Positions 42,224-49,226 of a DNA stretch of 64,000 bases are shown one piece after another (within the stretch, counting starts at the first letter, position 1; each line of letters begins with the position of its first letter). Made by a program: the position numbers and the translations under genes. Origin of the DNA: CAYNJF01 sp964397555 (lineage in GTDB: Bacteria > Pseudomonadota > Gammaproteobacteria > Berkiellales > Berkiellaceae); NCBI GenBank assembly GCA_964397555.1, contig CAYNJF010000003.1:24804-88803 (forward strand), read 5' to 3'. The notes under the pieces are model-generated. The model ran no database searches, had not been told where the DNA came from, and saw only the letters and a list, made by a program, of their open reading frames with translations.

Positions 42224-43810
42224 ATGGCTGAAAGCCAATTTTTAGAGCAAGTGAATAAGCGAAGGACCTTTGCTATTATTTCTCACCCCGATGCGGGTAA
42301 AACGACGTTGACTGAAAAGCTGCTTTTATTCGGGGGCGCCATACAAATGGCGGGTACCGTCAAGGGGCGAAAAGCCGAGCGTCATGCGACCTCCGATTGG
42401 ATGGAGCTTGAAAAGCAAAGAGGGATTTCGGTGACCACTTCGGTCATGCAGTTTCCATTTGGTGATTGCATCATGAATCTTCTCGATACCCCAGGGCACG
42501 AGGACTTCTCTGAGGATACCTATCGTACGTTGACCGCCGTGGATTCGGCGTTGATGGTGATTGATGCGGTAAAAGGGGTCGAGCCACGGACCATCAAACT
42601 CATGGAAGTTTGTCGTCTTCGACAAACCCCCATTATTTCATTCATCAACAAGCTTGACCGAGACGGTCGTGATCCGGTTGAGTTGCTGGATGAGATTGAG
42701 TCCATTCTCAAAATTAAAGCGGCCGCTGTGACCTGGCCGATTGGTATGGGTAAACTGTTCAAAGGGGTTTATCACTTACTGCGTGATGAAGTCATTTTAT
42801 TTGAGCCCGGAAAAAATGAAGTCATGCAAGAAGGGGAGGTCATTCAAGGCCTAGATAATCCGATCTTGGATGAGCGTTTCGGAGAGACGATTCAAGAGTT
42901 TCGTGATGAACTTGAATTGGTCAAAGAGGCAGGCCATGTCTTTGATGCCGATGAGTACCTTCAGGGCCACCTGACACCGGTTTATTTTGGCTCAGCGATT
43001 AATAACTTTGGTGTGAATGAAATCTTAAGAGCGGTGCACGATTTTGCCCCTAAACCTCTTGCTCGAGCGACCAACTTAAGAGAAGTTGAGCCAAATGAAG
43101 ATAAGTTTTCAGGCTTTGTCTTTAAAATCCAAGCGAACATGGATCCTCAACACCGTGATCGCATCGCTTTCATGCGTGTGTGTTCAGGAAAATACACCAA
43201 AGCGCTTAAAATGCACCAATGCCGCACCAAGAAAAACGTCTCCATCAGCAAAGCGTTGACGTTCATGGCCGGCGATCGCGAAAACATTGAAGAAGCCTAC
43301 CCGGGTGACATCATTGGCTTATACAACCGCGGTGCCATTCAGATTGGTGATACCTTCACCCAAGGTGAGCTGATGAAGTTCCAAGGGATCCCAAATTTTG
43401 CGCCTGAGTTGTTTAAAGCGGTGCGTCCCAAAGATCCGCTTAAAATGAAAGCGCTGCAAAAAGGGCTTATCCAGCTGTCCGAGGAAGGGGCCACCCAGGT
43501 CTTCAGACCCCTGGTGGGCAACCAGATAATCTTGGGGGCAGTGGGTGTGTTGCAGTTTGATGTGGTCGCTCATCGATTACTCAACGAGTATAACGTTGAA
43601 TGCGTCTATGATCATATCCAAGTGGCCACAGCCCGATGGATTCATTGTGAAGATGCAAAAATGCTCAAAGACTTCCAAGACAAGCAAAGCTCAAACTTGG
43701 CCTTGGATGCTGGCGATAAGTTGACATACATTGCCCCTACGCATGTGAACTTGAATCTAACGATGGAACGTTGGCCGAACATTGACTTTTTGGCGACAAG
43801 AGAACACTAA
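42224..43810 (+). CDS. prfC: Peptide chain release factor 3
   Basis: GTPase that recycles RF1 and RF2 after termination. 528 residues, equal to the family norm. Motifs: ISHPDAGKTTLTEKLL (P-loop), RGISVTTSVMQFPF (switch I), DTPGHEDFSEDTYRTLTAVD (switch II) and NKLDRD. RF3-type C-terminus GVLQFDVVAHRLLNEYNVE is complete. Downstream lies an 11-bp hairpin and an opposing small gene. Confidence 0.98.
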   Translation: MAESQFLEQVNKRRTFAIISHPDAGKTTLTEKLLLFGGAIQMAGTVKGRKAERHATSDWMELEKQRGISVTTSVMQFPFGDCIMNLLDTPGHEDFSEDTYRTLTAVDSALMVIDAVKGVEPRTIKLMEVCRLRQTPIISFINKLDRDGRDPVELLDEIESILKIKAAAVTWPIGMGKLFKGVYHLLRDEVILFEPGKNEVMQEGEVIQGLDNPILDERFGETIQEFRDELELVKEAGHVFDADEYLQGHLTPVYFGSAINNFGVNEILRAVHDFAPKPLARATNLREVEPNEDKFSGFVFKIQANMDPQHRDRIAFMRVCSGKYTKALKMHQCRTKKNVSISKALTFMAGDRENIEEAYPGDIIGLYNRGAIQIGDTFTQGELMKFQGIPNFAPELFKAVRPKDPLKMKALQKGLIQLSEEGATQVFRPLVGNQIILGAVGVLQFDVVAHRLLNEYNVECVYDHIQVATARWIHCEDAKMLKDFQDKQSSNLALDAGDKLTYIAPTHVNLNLTMERWPNIDFLATREH

Positions 43811-43817
43811 GGATCAT

Positions 43818-43843
43818 CTTGATGATGCATCAGCATCATCAAG
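43818..43843. other. Perfect 11-bp hairpin between convergent genes
   Basis: CTTGATGATGC (43818-43828) pairs fully with GCATCATCAAG (43833-43843) around ATCA. No T run follows on either strand, so it is not a classical terminator. It sits eight bases after the prfC stop and may protect the 3' end of the transcript or act with Rho. Confidence 0.55.
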
Positions 43844-43864
43844 GTAGGCGTTTAAAGGGTCGGA

Positions 43865-44158
43865 TTAGAAACAATAAACGCTTCTTTGTTGGTAGTGCAG
43901 GCCACCTGGAATAACTTCACAGACGAAGTAGATGGAGTCGCAAAGATCAAGACGACCCGCTCCTGATATGGCGATACTGCCATCGGCATACAGTGCGCCG
44001 GTAGGAGTCAGCTCCAAAAAGTACTTCTGACCATCGGCGTTTTCAATGGATACGGTTCTTGTCATGCCGGTAGTGACATCGTACTCATCAATCATTGTGT
44101 CATGACAAAAGGCTCCACCGGCAACAAGATGAAGTTGAGAATAGTTTAACTGCTTCAT
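43865..44158 (-). CDS. Small Cys-containing protein with a double-glycine-type leader; bacteriocin-like candidate
   Basis: A 97-residue protein starting MKQLNYSQLHLVAGGAFC. The pattern L-x-x-V-x-G-G at residues 9-15 resembles the leaders removed by C39-peptidase ABC exporters in bacteriocins and microcins. Cleavage after G15 would leave about 82 residues with four cysteines (C18, and three in LDLCDSIYFVC and VYCF). AGGAG at ideal spacing precedes the ATG, supporting a real gene. No exporter or immunity gene is seen next to it, so the role is uncertain; a secreted signalling or antibacterial peptide is inference. Confidence 0.6.
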   Translation of the reverse strand: MKQLNYSQLHLVAGGAFCHDTMIDEYDVTTGMTRTVSIENADGQKYFLELTPTGALYADGSIAISGAGRLDLCDSIYFVCEVIPGGLHYQQRSVYCF

Positions 44159-44352
44159 AGGATGCTCCTGTTATAATCTTTGCGTAACGTACCAGTTAAG
44201 TTATCCATTGGCAAAAAGCCTTTTAAAGCATAGGTTGATCACCCAACTAATTGCTTTGCGGTATTCAGAGTATTTTGGTTTATCATTTTAAAGGCTTATG
44301 CTAGTTTATAGATGTGGTTTTTATCTGACTTATCAGGGAAAAGGGGTTATGC

Positions 44353-45225
44353 GTGAGCTTAAACCATACAGAGTTTGGTCCAGATGATTTTGAGCCCAAA
44401 CGCATTGCGTTTGAGTTTGATGGTGATTTGCCTAAGCATTGGAATGCAACGCCAAATCTAACCTATTTTTTCAACTCCTTAGGCATTTTATCACCAAGCT
44501 TTGAAAGACTGTTTATTCTAAGCGTGTTGAACTTTCGCCGAAACATAAAGGGCGGGCCTTTGGAAAAAGCCATGAAGGCTTTTCTGGGGCAAGAAGCGCA
44601 ACATGATCATCAAATCAGGCGCTTTACCCAAGTGCTTGAAGAAAACCATAACTACCCCATCAAAGCACTCGAGCAAAAGCATCTGGAGTTTTGCAAGCGA
44701 TTGAACGACAAATGCTCACCTATGTTTCAGCTGGCCATGACGATGGGCGCCGAGCATTTAATTGCTTCTTTTTCCGACTTTCATTTAAGAGATCCAGCTT
44801 GGCTTTCGAGTGCTCATCCGCAAGCTCAGTCCCTTTGGCGCTGGCATGCCATTGAGGAGATTGAGCACAAGTCGGTAGCCTTTGACATTTACCACCACTT
44901 AGGTGGCACTTATCGAATGAAAGTAGCGGCCATGGTTGTGGTGACAAGTGTCATCGGTTGGATGTGGCTCTATAACTGGTTTGTGATGGCGAAAAAAGAT
45001 AAACAACTGCTCAAATTTAGTTTTTGGGTCGATACCTTTCGTTTCCATGGTACGCGCCCAGGTTTGTTTACCCAGTTGGTCAAACCCATGTTTGCTTATT
45101 TTAAGCCATCCTTTCACCCTTGGCGTGCGAACAATAACGCGCTAGTCAAAACTTGGCGGGACAAACTGAATCCCCAAAGTAAGTCGCTGTGGCAAGCTAT
45201 CCTGAGTGAGCAAGGCGTCGACTAG
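44353..45225 (+). CDS. COG3687-type predicted metal-dependent hydrolase
   Basis: A 290-residue protein of the PF10118-like predicted metal-dependent hydrolase group. Metal-ligand helices hold LGQEAQHDHQIRRF, MGAEHLIASFSD and WHAIEEIEHKSVAFDIY, an E...H pattern as in di-iron proteins. A hydrophobic helix (about residues 190-210, AAMVVVTSVIGWMWLYNWF) suggests membrane attachment. The family's substrate is not known to me. GTG at 44353 is the start, with AAGGGG at 44341-44346. Confidence 0.85.
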   Translation: MSLNHTEFGPDDFEPKRIAFEFDGDLPKHWNATPNLTYFFNSLGILSPSFERLFILSVLNFRRNIKGGPLEKAMKAFLGQEAQHDHQIRRFTQVLEENHNYPIKALEQKHLEFCKRLNDKCSPMFQLAMTMGAEHLIASFSDFHLRDPAWLSSAHPQAQSLWRWHAIEEIEHKSVAFDIYHHLGGTYRMKVAAMVVVTSVIGWMWLYNWFVMAKKDKQLLKFSFWVDTFRFHGTRPGLFTQLVKPMFAYFKPSFHPWRANNNALVKTWRDKLNPQSKSLWQAILSEQGVD

Positions 45226-45353
45226 ATATCGCAGGCCATATTCCAGGCGCTTTTAAGCTCATGGTAACCATTGCGCAAATGCATTGCAGCATAGGTCAGA
45301 TGATCGGCGAGTAAGCGCTCAACGCCACAAGTGTCTACAATAATAAATGATCT
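45222..45353 (-). pseudogene. Possible decayed gene remnant on the reverse strand
   Basis: Reverse-strand frame of about 43 codons with protein-like content (IIVDTCGVERLLADH, then AAMHLRNGYHELKSAWNM) and a stop at 45222-45224, but no ATG near its beginning. It overlaps the last few bases of the COG3687 gene. It may be the tail of a deleted gene or chance. Otherwise the region 45226-45475 holds no gene; only the AGGGGA site of the next one. Confidence 0.25.
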
Positions 45354-45475
45354 TTATGCTGACCCAAGCTCTCAGTAGGGCGCGATAGGTCAAAATCTTC
45401 TTAAGATTAGAGTTCTCTTTCAGTATGAGATCTAGGTATACTCATATAGTTAACTACATTTATAGGGGAATAGTC

Positions 45476-45796
45476 ATGTCGATGAAACGTTGGATGCCTG
45501 TGGCCATTATTGCTTCTTGCCTTGGATTTTACGGGTGTGGGGATAAAGCCGAAGAGGGCGCAGACGAAGAAAAATCAATGGCCGAGCAGATGCAAGATAA
45601 AGCTGATGAAGCCATGGATTCGATGAAAGAAAGCGCAGATGAAATGAAAAAATCCGCTGATGAGGCGATGGATTCAATGAAAGAAAGCGCAGATGATATG
45701 AAAAAATCAGCTGGGGATGCCATGGACTCAATGGCTGAAGAAGCTCAAAACATGAAAGAAAAAGCAATGGATGCGATGGACGGGGCTGACGAGTAA
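45476..45796 (+). CDS. Small lipoprotein with 18-residue amphipathic repeats
   Basis: A 106-residue protein with a short lipoprotein-like signal ending LGFYGC (a weak lipobox). Then come three near-identical 18-residue units, DEAMDSMKESADEMKKSA type, which would form amphipathic helices, similar in pattern to LEA or apolipoprotein-like repeats. AGGGGA at 45464-45469 supports the ATG at 45476. It lies 43 bases before lemA. Function unknown; membrane or stress-related binding is suggested only by the repeat type. Confidence 0.75.
   Translation: MSMKRWMPVAIIASCLGFYGCGDKAEEGADEEKSMAEQMQDKADEAMDSMKESADEMKKSADEAMDSMKESADDMKKSAGDAMDSMAEEAQNMKEKAMDAMDGADE
45605..45766 (+). repeat. 54-base tandem repeats in the lipoprotein gene
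   Basis: Units begin at 45605, 45659 and 45713. The first two are almost identical at DNA level; the third is diverged. Repeat length is a multiple of three, so copy number can change without a frameshift. Confidence 0.9.
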
Positions 45797-45839
45797 CGAC
45801 TGTCCCCCTCCCACGGAAGGTTAACTTGGAGAGCTTATT

Positions 45840-46439
45840 ATGAATGCTATGTACATCACTATTGCAGTGGGCGGTTTGGTTGTCTTGCTCCTTATTTGGG
45901 GCGTGGCTACCTATAATAAGCTCATCCAACTTAAAAACCGTTACGTGAACGCGTTTGCGCAAATCGACGTCCAGTTGCAGCGACGTTACGATTTGATTCC
46001 AAATTTGATTGAAACGGCAAAAGGCTACATGCAGTACGAGAAGGAGACCTTAACCCAAGTGGTGCAGGCCCGCTCGGATGCCTTAAAGGCCGAACAAAAA
46101 GCCCTTCAAAATCCAGGGGAGGCCAAAACGATGGCCGATCTGGCCAAAGCAGAAGGGGTCTTATCCGGTCGAATGACAGGATTTTTAGCCTTGGCGGAGA
46201 ATTATCCTGATTTAAAAGCCAATCAAACGATGCAACAATTGATGGAAGAGCTGTCGACGACAGAAAACAAAATTGCCTTTGCCCGTCAGGCGTTTAACGA
46301 TGCGGTCATGACCTTTAATACGTATCGTGATCAGTTCCCAGCGGTTATCGTATCCAACATGTTTGGTTACGTTTTAGCCACCTTCTTTGAGGTTGAAGAC
46401 GAGAAAGTCAAGGAAAACATCAAAGTCTCCTTTAGCTAA
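45840..46439 (+). CDS. lemA: LemA family protein
   Basis: A 199-residue membrane-anchored protein. One N-terminal helix (residues 5-23, YITIAVGGLVVLLLIWGVA) is followed by the LemA signature YNKLIQLKNRYVNAFAQIDVQLQRRYDLIPNLIET, recognised here as NRYVNAFAQIDVQL and RRYDLIPNLIETAKGY. The rest is helical coiled coil. In many bacteria it is paired with an M48 protease, as here; the next gene starts eight bases later, so the two form an operon. The exact role of LemA is unsettled. Confidence 0.95.
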   Translation: MNAMYITIAVGGLVVLLLIWGVATYNKLIQLKNRYVNAFAQIDVQLQRRYDLIPNLIETAKGYMQYEKETLTQVVQARSDALKAEQKALQNPGEAKTMADLAKAEGVLSGRMTGFLALAENYPDLKANQTMQQLMEELSTTENKIAFARQAFNDAVMTFNTYRDQFPAVIVSNMFGYVLATFFEVEDEKVKENIKVSFS

Positions 46440-46447
46440 GGTGTTCC

Positions 46448-48340
46448 ATGGATTTTTTTGAACACCAGGACGTTGCCAAGTCTCAATCCGCCAGACTTAT
46501 CTGGTTACTTCTTCTGAGTATTCTTATGATGACCGCCGTAATCAACGGGGTCATCTTCTTCATGATTTGGGAAATCGCCAAATACGACGCCACTTTTGCT
46601 TACATGCTCTATGAGCCATGGTGGGTACCAAGCTCGTTGCTGATCATATTCATCGTGGCGGTCGGCACCATCATTCGTAGTTTTCAGATCCGAAAAGGTG
46701 GTCAAACCATCGCTCACTGGGTTGGCGCACGTCCCCTTGGGGAAACAGGCTTGAGCTTTAAAGAAAAACAATTGCGTAACATTGTGGATGAAATGGCCAT
46801 TGCCTCTGGGACCCCAGCCCCGTTACTGTACGTCTTAGATCAGCCGAGCATCAACGCGTTTGTTGCGGGCAAAAGTGCTCACGACAGCGTGATGGTGGTG
46901 ACGCAGGGGGCGATTGAAGCGTTTACGCGTGATGAAATGCAGGCGGTTGTTGGGCATGAGTTTTCTCATTTGCATCACAGTGACATTAAAATCAACTTAC
47001 GACTCATAGGGCTGCTAGGTGGCATACTGGCCATCGGCCAGGTGGGAACCTACGTCATGTATTCAATGCGTTATTCAAGAACGTCAAGAGGGGGCTCTTC
47101 AAGCGGTGGTGGGATTTTAGCCATTATTCTTATTGGGCTTGTCATGACAGTTGTGGGATACATTGGCCTTTTCTTCGGACGGCTCATCAAAGCCTCTATC
47201 TCCAGAAAAAGGGAGTTACTGGCTGATGCCAGCGCAGTGCAGTACACACGAAACCCCCATGCATTAGTCTCTGCGTTCAAGACCATGCAAGCCCATGAAA
47301 AAGGGACCACCATTCAATCCACACACAGCGAAGATGTAAACCATTTGTGTTTTGCGCCTGCTGTGAACATGTTTTTTGGCAAGCTTTTGGCCTCTCACCC
47401 ACCGCTGGATTATCGAATTGCCCAGATTGATCCAATCGGTCAGTACGATAGATTGCCTCGCCAGCAAACCCAAGAGTCAACAGGGGCCCCAACTCAAAAA
47501 TCTTCTCAAGTGTCTTTTGATTTTCTAGGTCAAAATCAGTTCATCGTCACCACCGCCGCCCTTATTATGGGCGGCTTGAATCAACCTTCGGATGCGCACA
47601 TGGTCTTCGCTCGTAAGCTTCGAGGCCTGATTGATACCAACTTGCGTGATGTGTGCGCAAACCCTGAGCAAAAAGGATTATTACTCGTAGCGTTGTTTTG
47701 CTATGTGCATGACGATAAAAAACGGGCCAATCTTGAGGCTCACTTTAGCCCTCAGCAAACGATGATCATCGATCATCAAATTGAAGTGCTGGAGACCTTC
47801 AAAGCCTACACTCTGATTGAAATCATTGATTATGTGTGGAGCGGATTTGCCACCTTAGAGCTGACCCAGCAAAAAGATACCATCGCGATCATGAGTACGT
47901 TTTACCCTGATTCAATGAATTTTGTTCAAGAGCTCATGCTGATCCATTTATATGAAAAAGTTGAGCGAGTCTCTTTTGAGCATGAAAAGCATTTAACTGA
48001 TTGTCAGTTTGAGGTACAGCATCTGTTGGAGCGAGTCGTGGGGGAGTCCGACATTGAATCTTACAAAAAAGACATCAAGCTCGATTGGATCATGAGCCAA
48101 CTTGGGTTTGAGTCCATCGCGCCCACGCCCGATCCCATCCCCTCACTTCAATCGATGTTTCAGACCCTCAATCAACTGACCGATCGGGACAAGCAACGGT
48201 TGTTTGAGCCTTTGGTTGACATATTGGTCAATGAGGAAAAAATCAAAATCCGTCATGTTCAAGCGTTGCGTCTGATGGGGGAGATTCTAGAGATCCCAAT
48301 CCCTCCAGTTTTGCCGGAGAAGGTGCTAGCTGAGTTATGA
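46448..48340 (+). CDS. M48-family zinc metalloprotease (HtpX-like) with long C-terminal extension
   Basis: A 630-residue membrane protease. Two N-terminal hydrophobic helices (about 18-42 and 58-78) precede the peptidase. The zinc site is HEFSH at residues 170-174 with the third ligand in RKRELLADASA (around residue 258). A second pair of membrane helices (about 180-240) flanks it. Classical HtpX has about 290 residues; here some 300 further residues follow, so this is the LemA-linked long M48 group. It probably degrades misfolded membrane proteins. It overlaps the opposing esterase gene by 98 bases. Confidence 0.92.
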   Translation: MDFFEHQDVAKSQSARLIWLLLLSILMMTAVINGVIFFMIWEIAKYDATFAYMLYEPWWVPSSLLIIFIVAVGTIIRSFQIRKGGQTIAHWVGARPLGETGLSFKEKQLRNIVDEMAIASGTPAPLLYVLDQPSINAFVAGKSAHDSVMVVTQGAIEAFTRDEMQAVVGHEFSHLHHSDIKINLRLIGLLGGILAIGQVGTYVMYSMRYSRTSRGGSSSGGGILAIILIGLVMTVVGYIGLFFGRLIKASISRKRELLADASAVQYTRNPHALVSAFKTMQAHEKGTTIQSTHSEDVNHLCFAPAVNMFFGKLLASHPPLDYRIAQIDPIGQYDRLPRQQTQESTGAPTQKSSQVSFDFLGQNQFIVTTAALIMGGLNQPSDAHMVFARKLRGLIDTNLRDVCANPEQKGLLLVALFCYVHDDKKRANLEAHFSPQQTMIIDHQIEVLETFKAYTLIEIIDYVWSGFATLELTQQKDTIAIMSTFYPDSMNFVQELMLIHLYEKVERVSFEHEKHLTDCQFEVQHLLERVVGESDIESYKKDIKLDWIMSQLGFESIAPTPDPIPSLQSMFQTLNQLTDRDKQRLFEPLVDILVNEEKIKIRHVQALRLMGEILEIPIPPVLPEKVLAEL

Positions 48341-49226
48341 TCCAATCAAGACTGTCTTGAGCTTCTTTTAGCTTTTGCACGTATCGCATGAACCCATGAA
48401 CGACCCCAGATTGACAGCGATGCACGACCTCAGTGCCCATGGCTTTAAGACGTTGTTCGTAAGCAAACGTTTCATCTTTGAGTGGATCACACTCGGCACT
48501 CAAAATGATGGTTTTGGGCTGGGGGGGGATGCTTTTGGCAAGGCCAGGGGATAAGCGATAATCACTGACTTGCCAGACGTCACTCACAACCTGTTGCTTG
48601 AGCCATTCAATCATCGTCAAATCCATCATATAGCCGTAACCATATCTTGATTTTGATGGGTAGGGAGTCACCAAATCAAACATTCCATAGACAAGGACTT
48701 GAGCCTCGAAACGATGTGGCATGTGATGACAAAGCCCAGCGGCCATGGTGCCGCCTGAGCTCTCTCCCCAAACGATGGAGCGGGGATGAAGCGCTACGGA
48801 GTCATCGGCTTGAATAGCCTCAATTAGGGTGCGTAAATCATCAAAAAAAGTCGGGAATTTATGCTTTGGCGCTAAACGAAAGCCTAGATTGAGCACGTCC
48901 ATCTGACATTTTTGGGCAAGCAATGTGCAATATTCATCGGTGTCATCCATCATGCCTCCCCCGGTGAATGCGCTTGAGCGTATGTAGTACAACGTGCCAG
49001 TACTCGTGGTAGGACATGGGTACAGGCGATACTTTAAGTGAGGGTAGTCTTGGGAGGGAGTGATGTCATAAGACTCATAATGAGCCGGCGTTTGAGGGGC
49101 TATCTCGCGAATGTAAGCCTGGATTTCCTCCAAACTCATCTTATGCAAGTCACCATGGCCGCGCTTATACGCCATGCGTACAAGACGGGCCATGGCCCTT
49201 GAGAGCTCTTGAGCTTGCTCAGTCAC
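48243..49226 (-). CDS. Alpha/beta-hydrolase of the hormone-sensitive-lipase type
   Basis: A 327-residue esterase or lipase. The nucleophile elbow is GESSGG, the acid is in AECDPLKDE and the histidine in VVHGF, so the triad is complete. The oxyanion motif, usually HGGG, reads TGGG here (AFTGGGMMDD), an unusual change. Starts with GTG at 49226, overlapping the valS stop by eight bases, so it is coupled to valS. Its C-terminal 33 codons overlap the M48 gene on the opposite strand by 98 bases. Confidence 0.88.
   Translation of the reverse strand: MTEQAQELSRAMARLVRMAYKRGHGDLHKMSLEEIQAYIREIAPQTPAHYESYDITPSQDYPHLKYRLYPCPTTSTGTLYYIRSSAFTGGGMMDDTDEYCTLLAQKCQMDVLNLGFRLAPKHKFPTFFDDLRTLIEAIQADDSVALHPRSIVWGESSGGTMAAGLCHHMPHRFEAQVLVYGMFDLVTPYPSKSRYGYGYMMDLTMIEWLKQQVVSDVWQVSDYRLSPGLAKSIPPQPKTIILSAECDPLKDETFAYEQRLKAMGTEVVHRCQSGVVHGFMRYVQKLKEAQDSLDWIITQLAPSPAKLEGLGSLESPPSDATLEHDGF

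Noticed and set aside
45507..45962. 151-residue reverse-strand frame over the repeat lipoprotein and lemA start
   Set aside because: Its repeats mirror the 54-base DNA repeats of the lipoprotein gene, which has a signal peptide and good ribosome-binding site.
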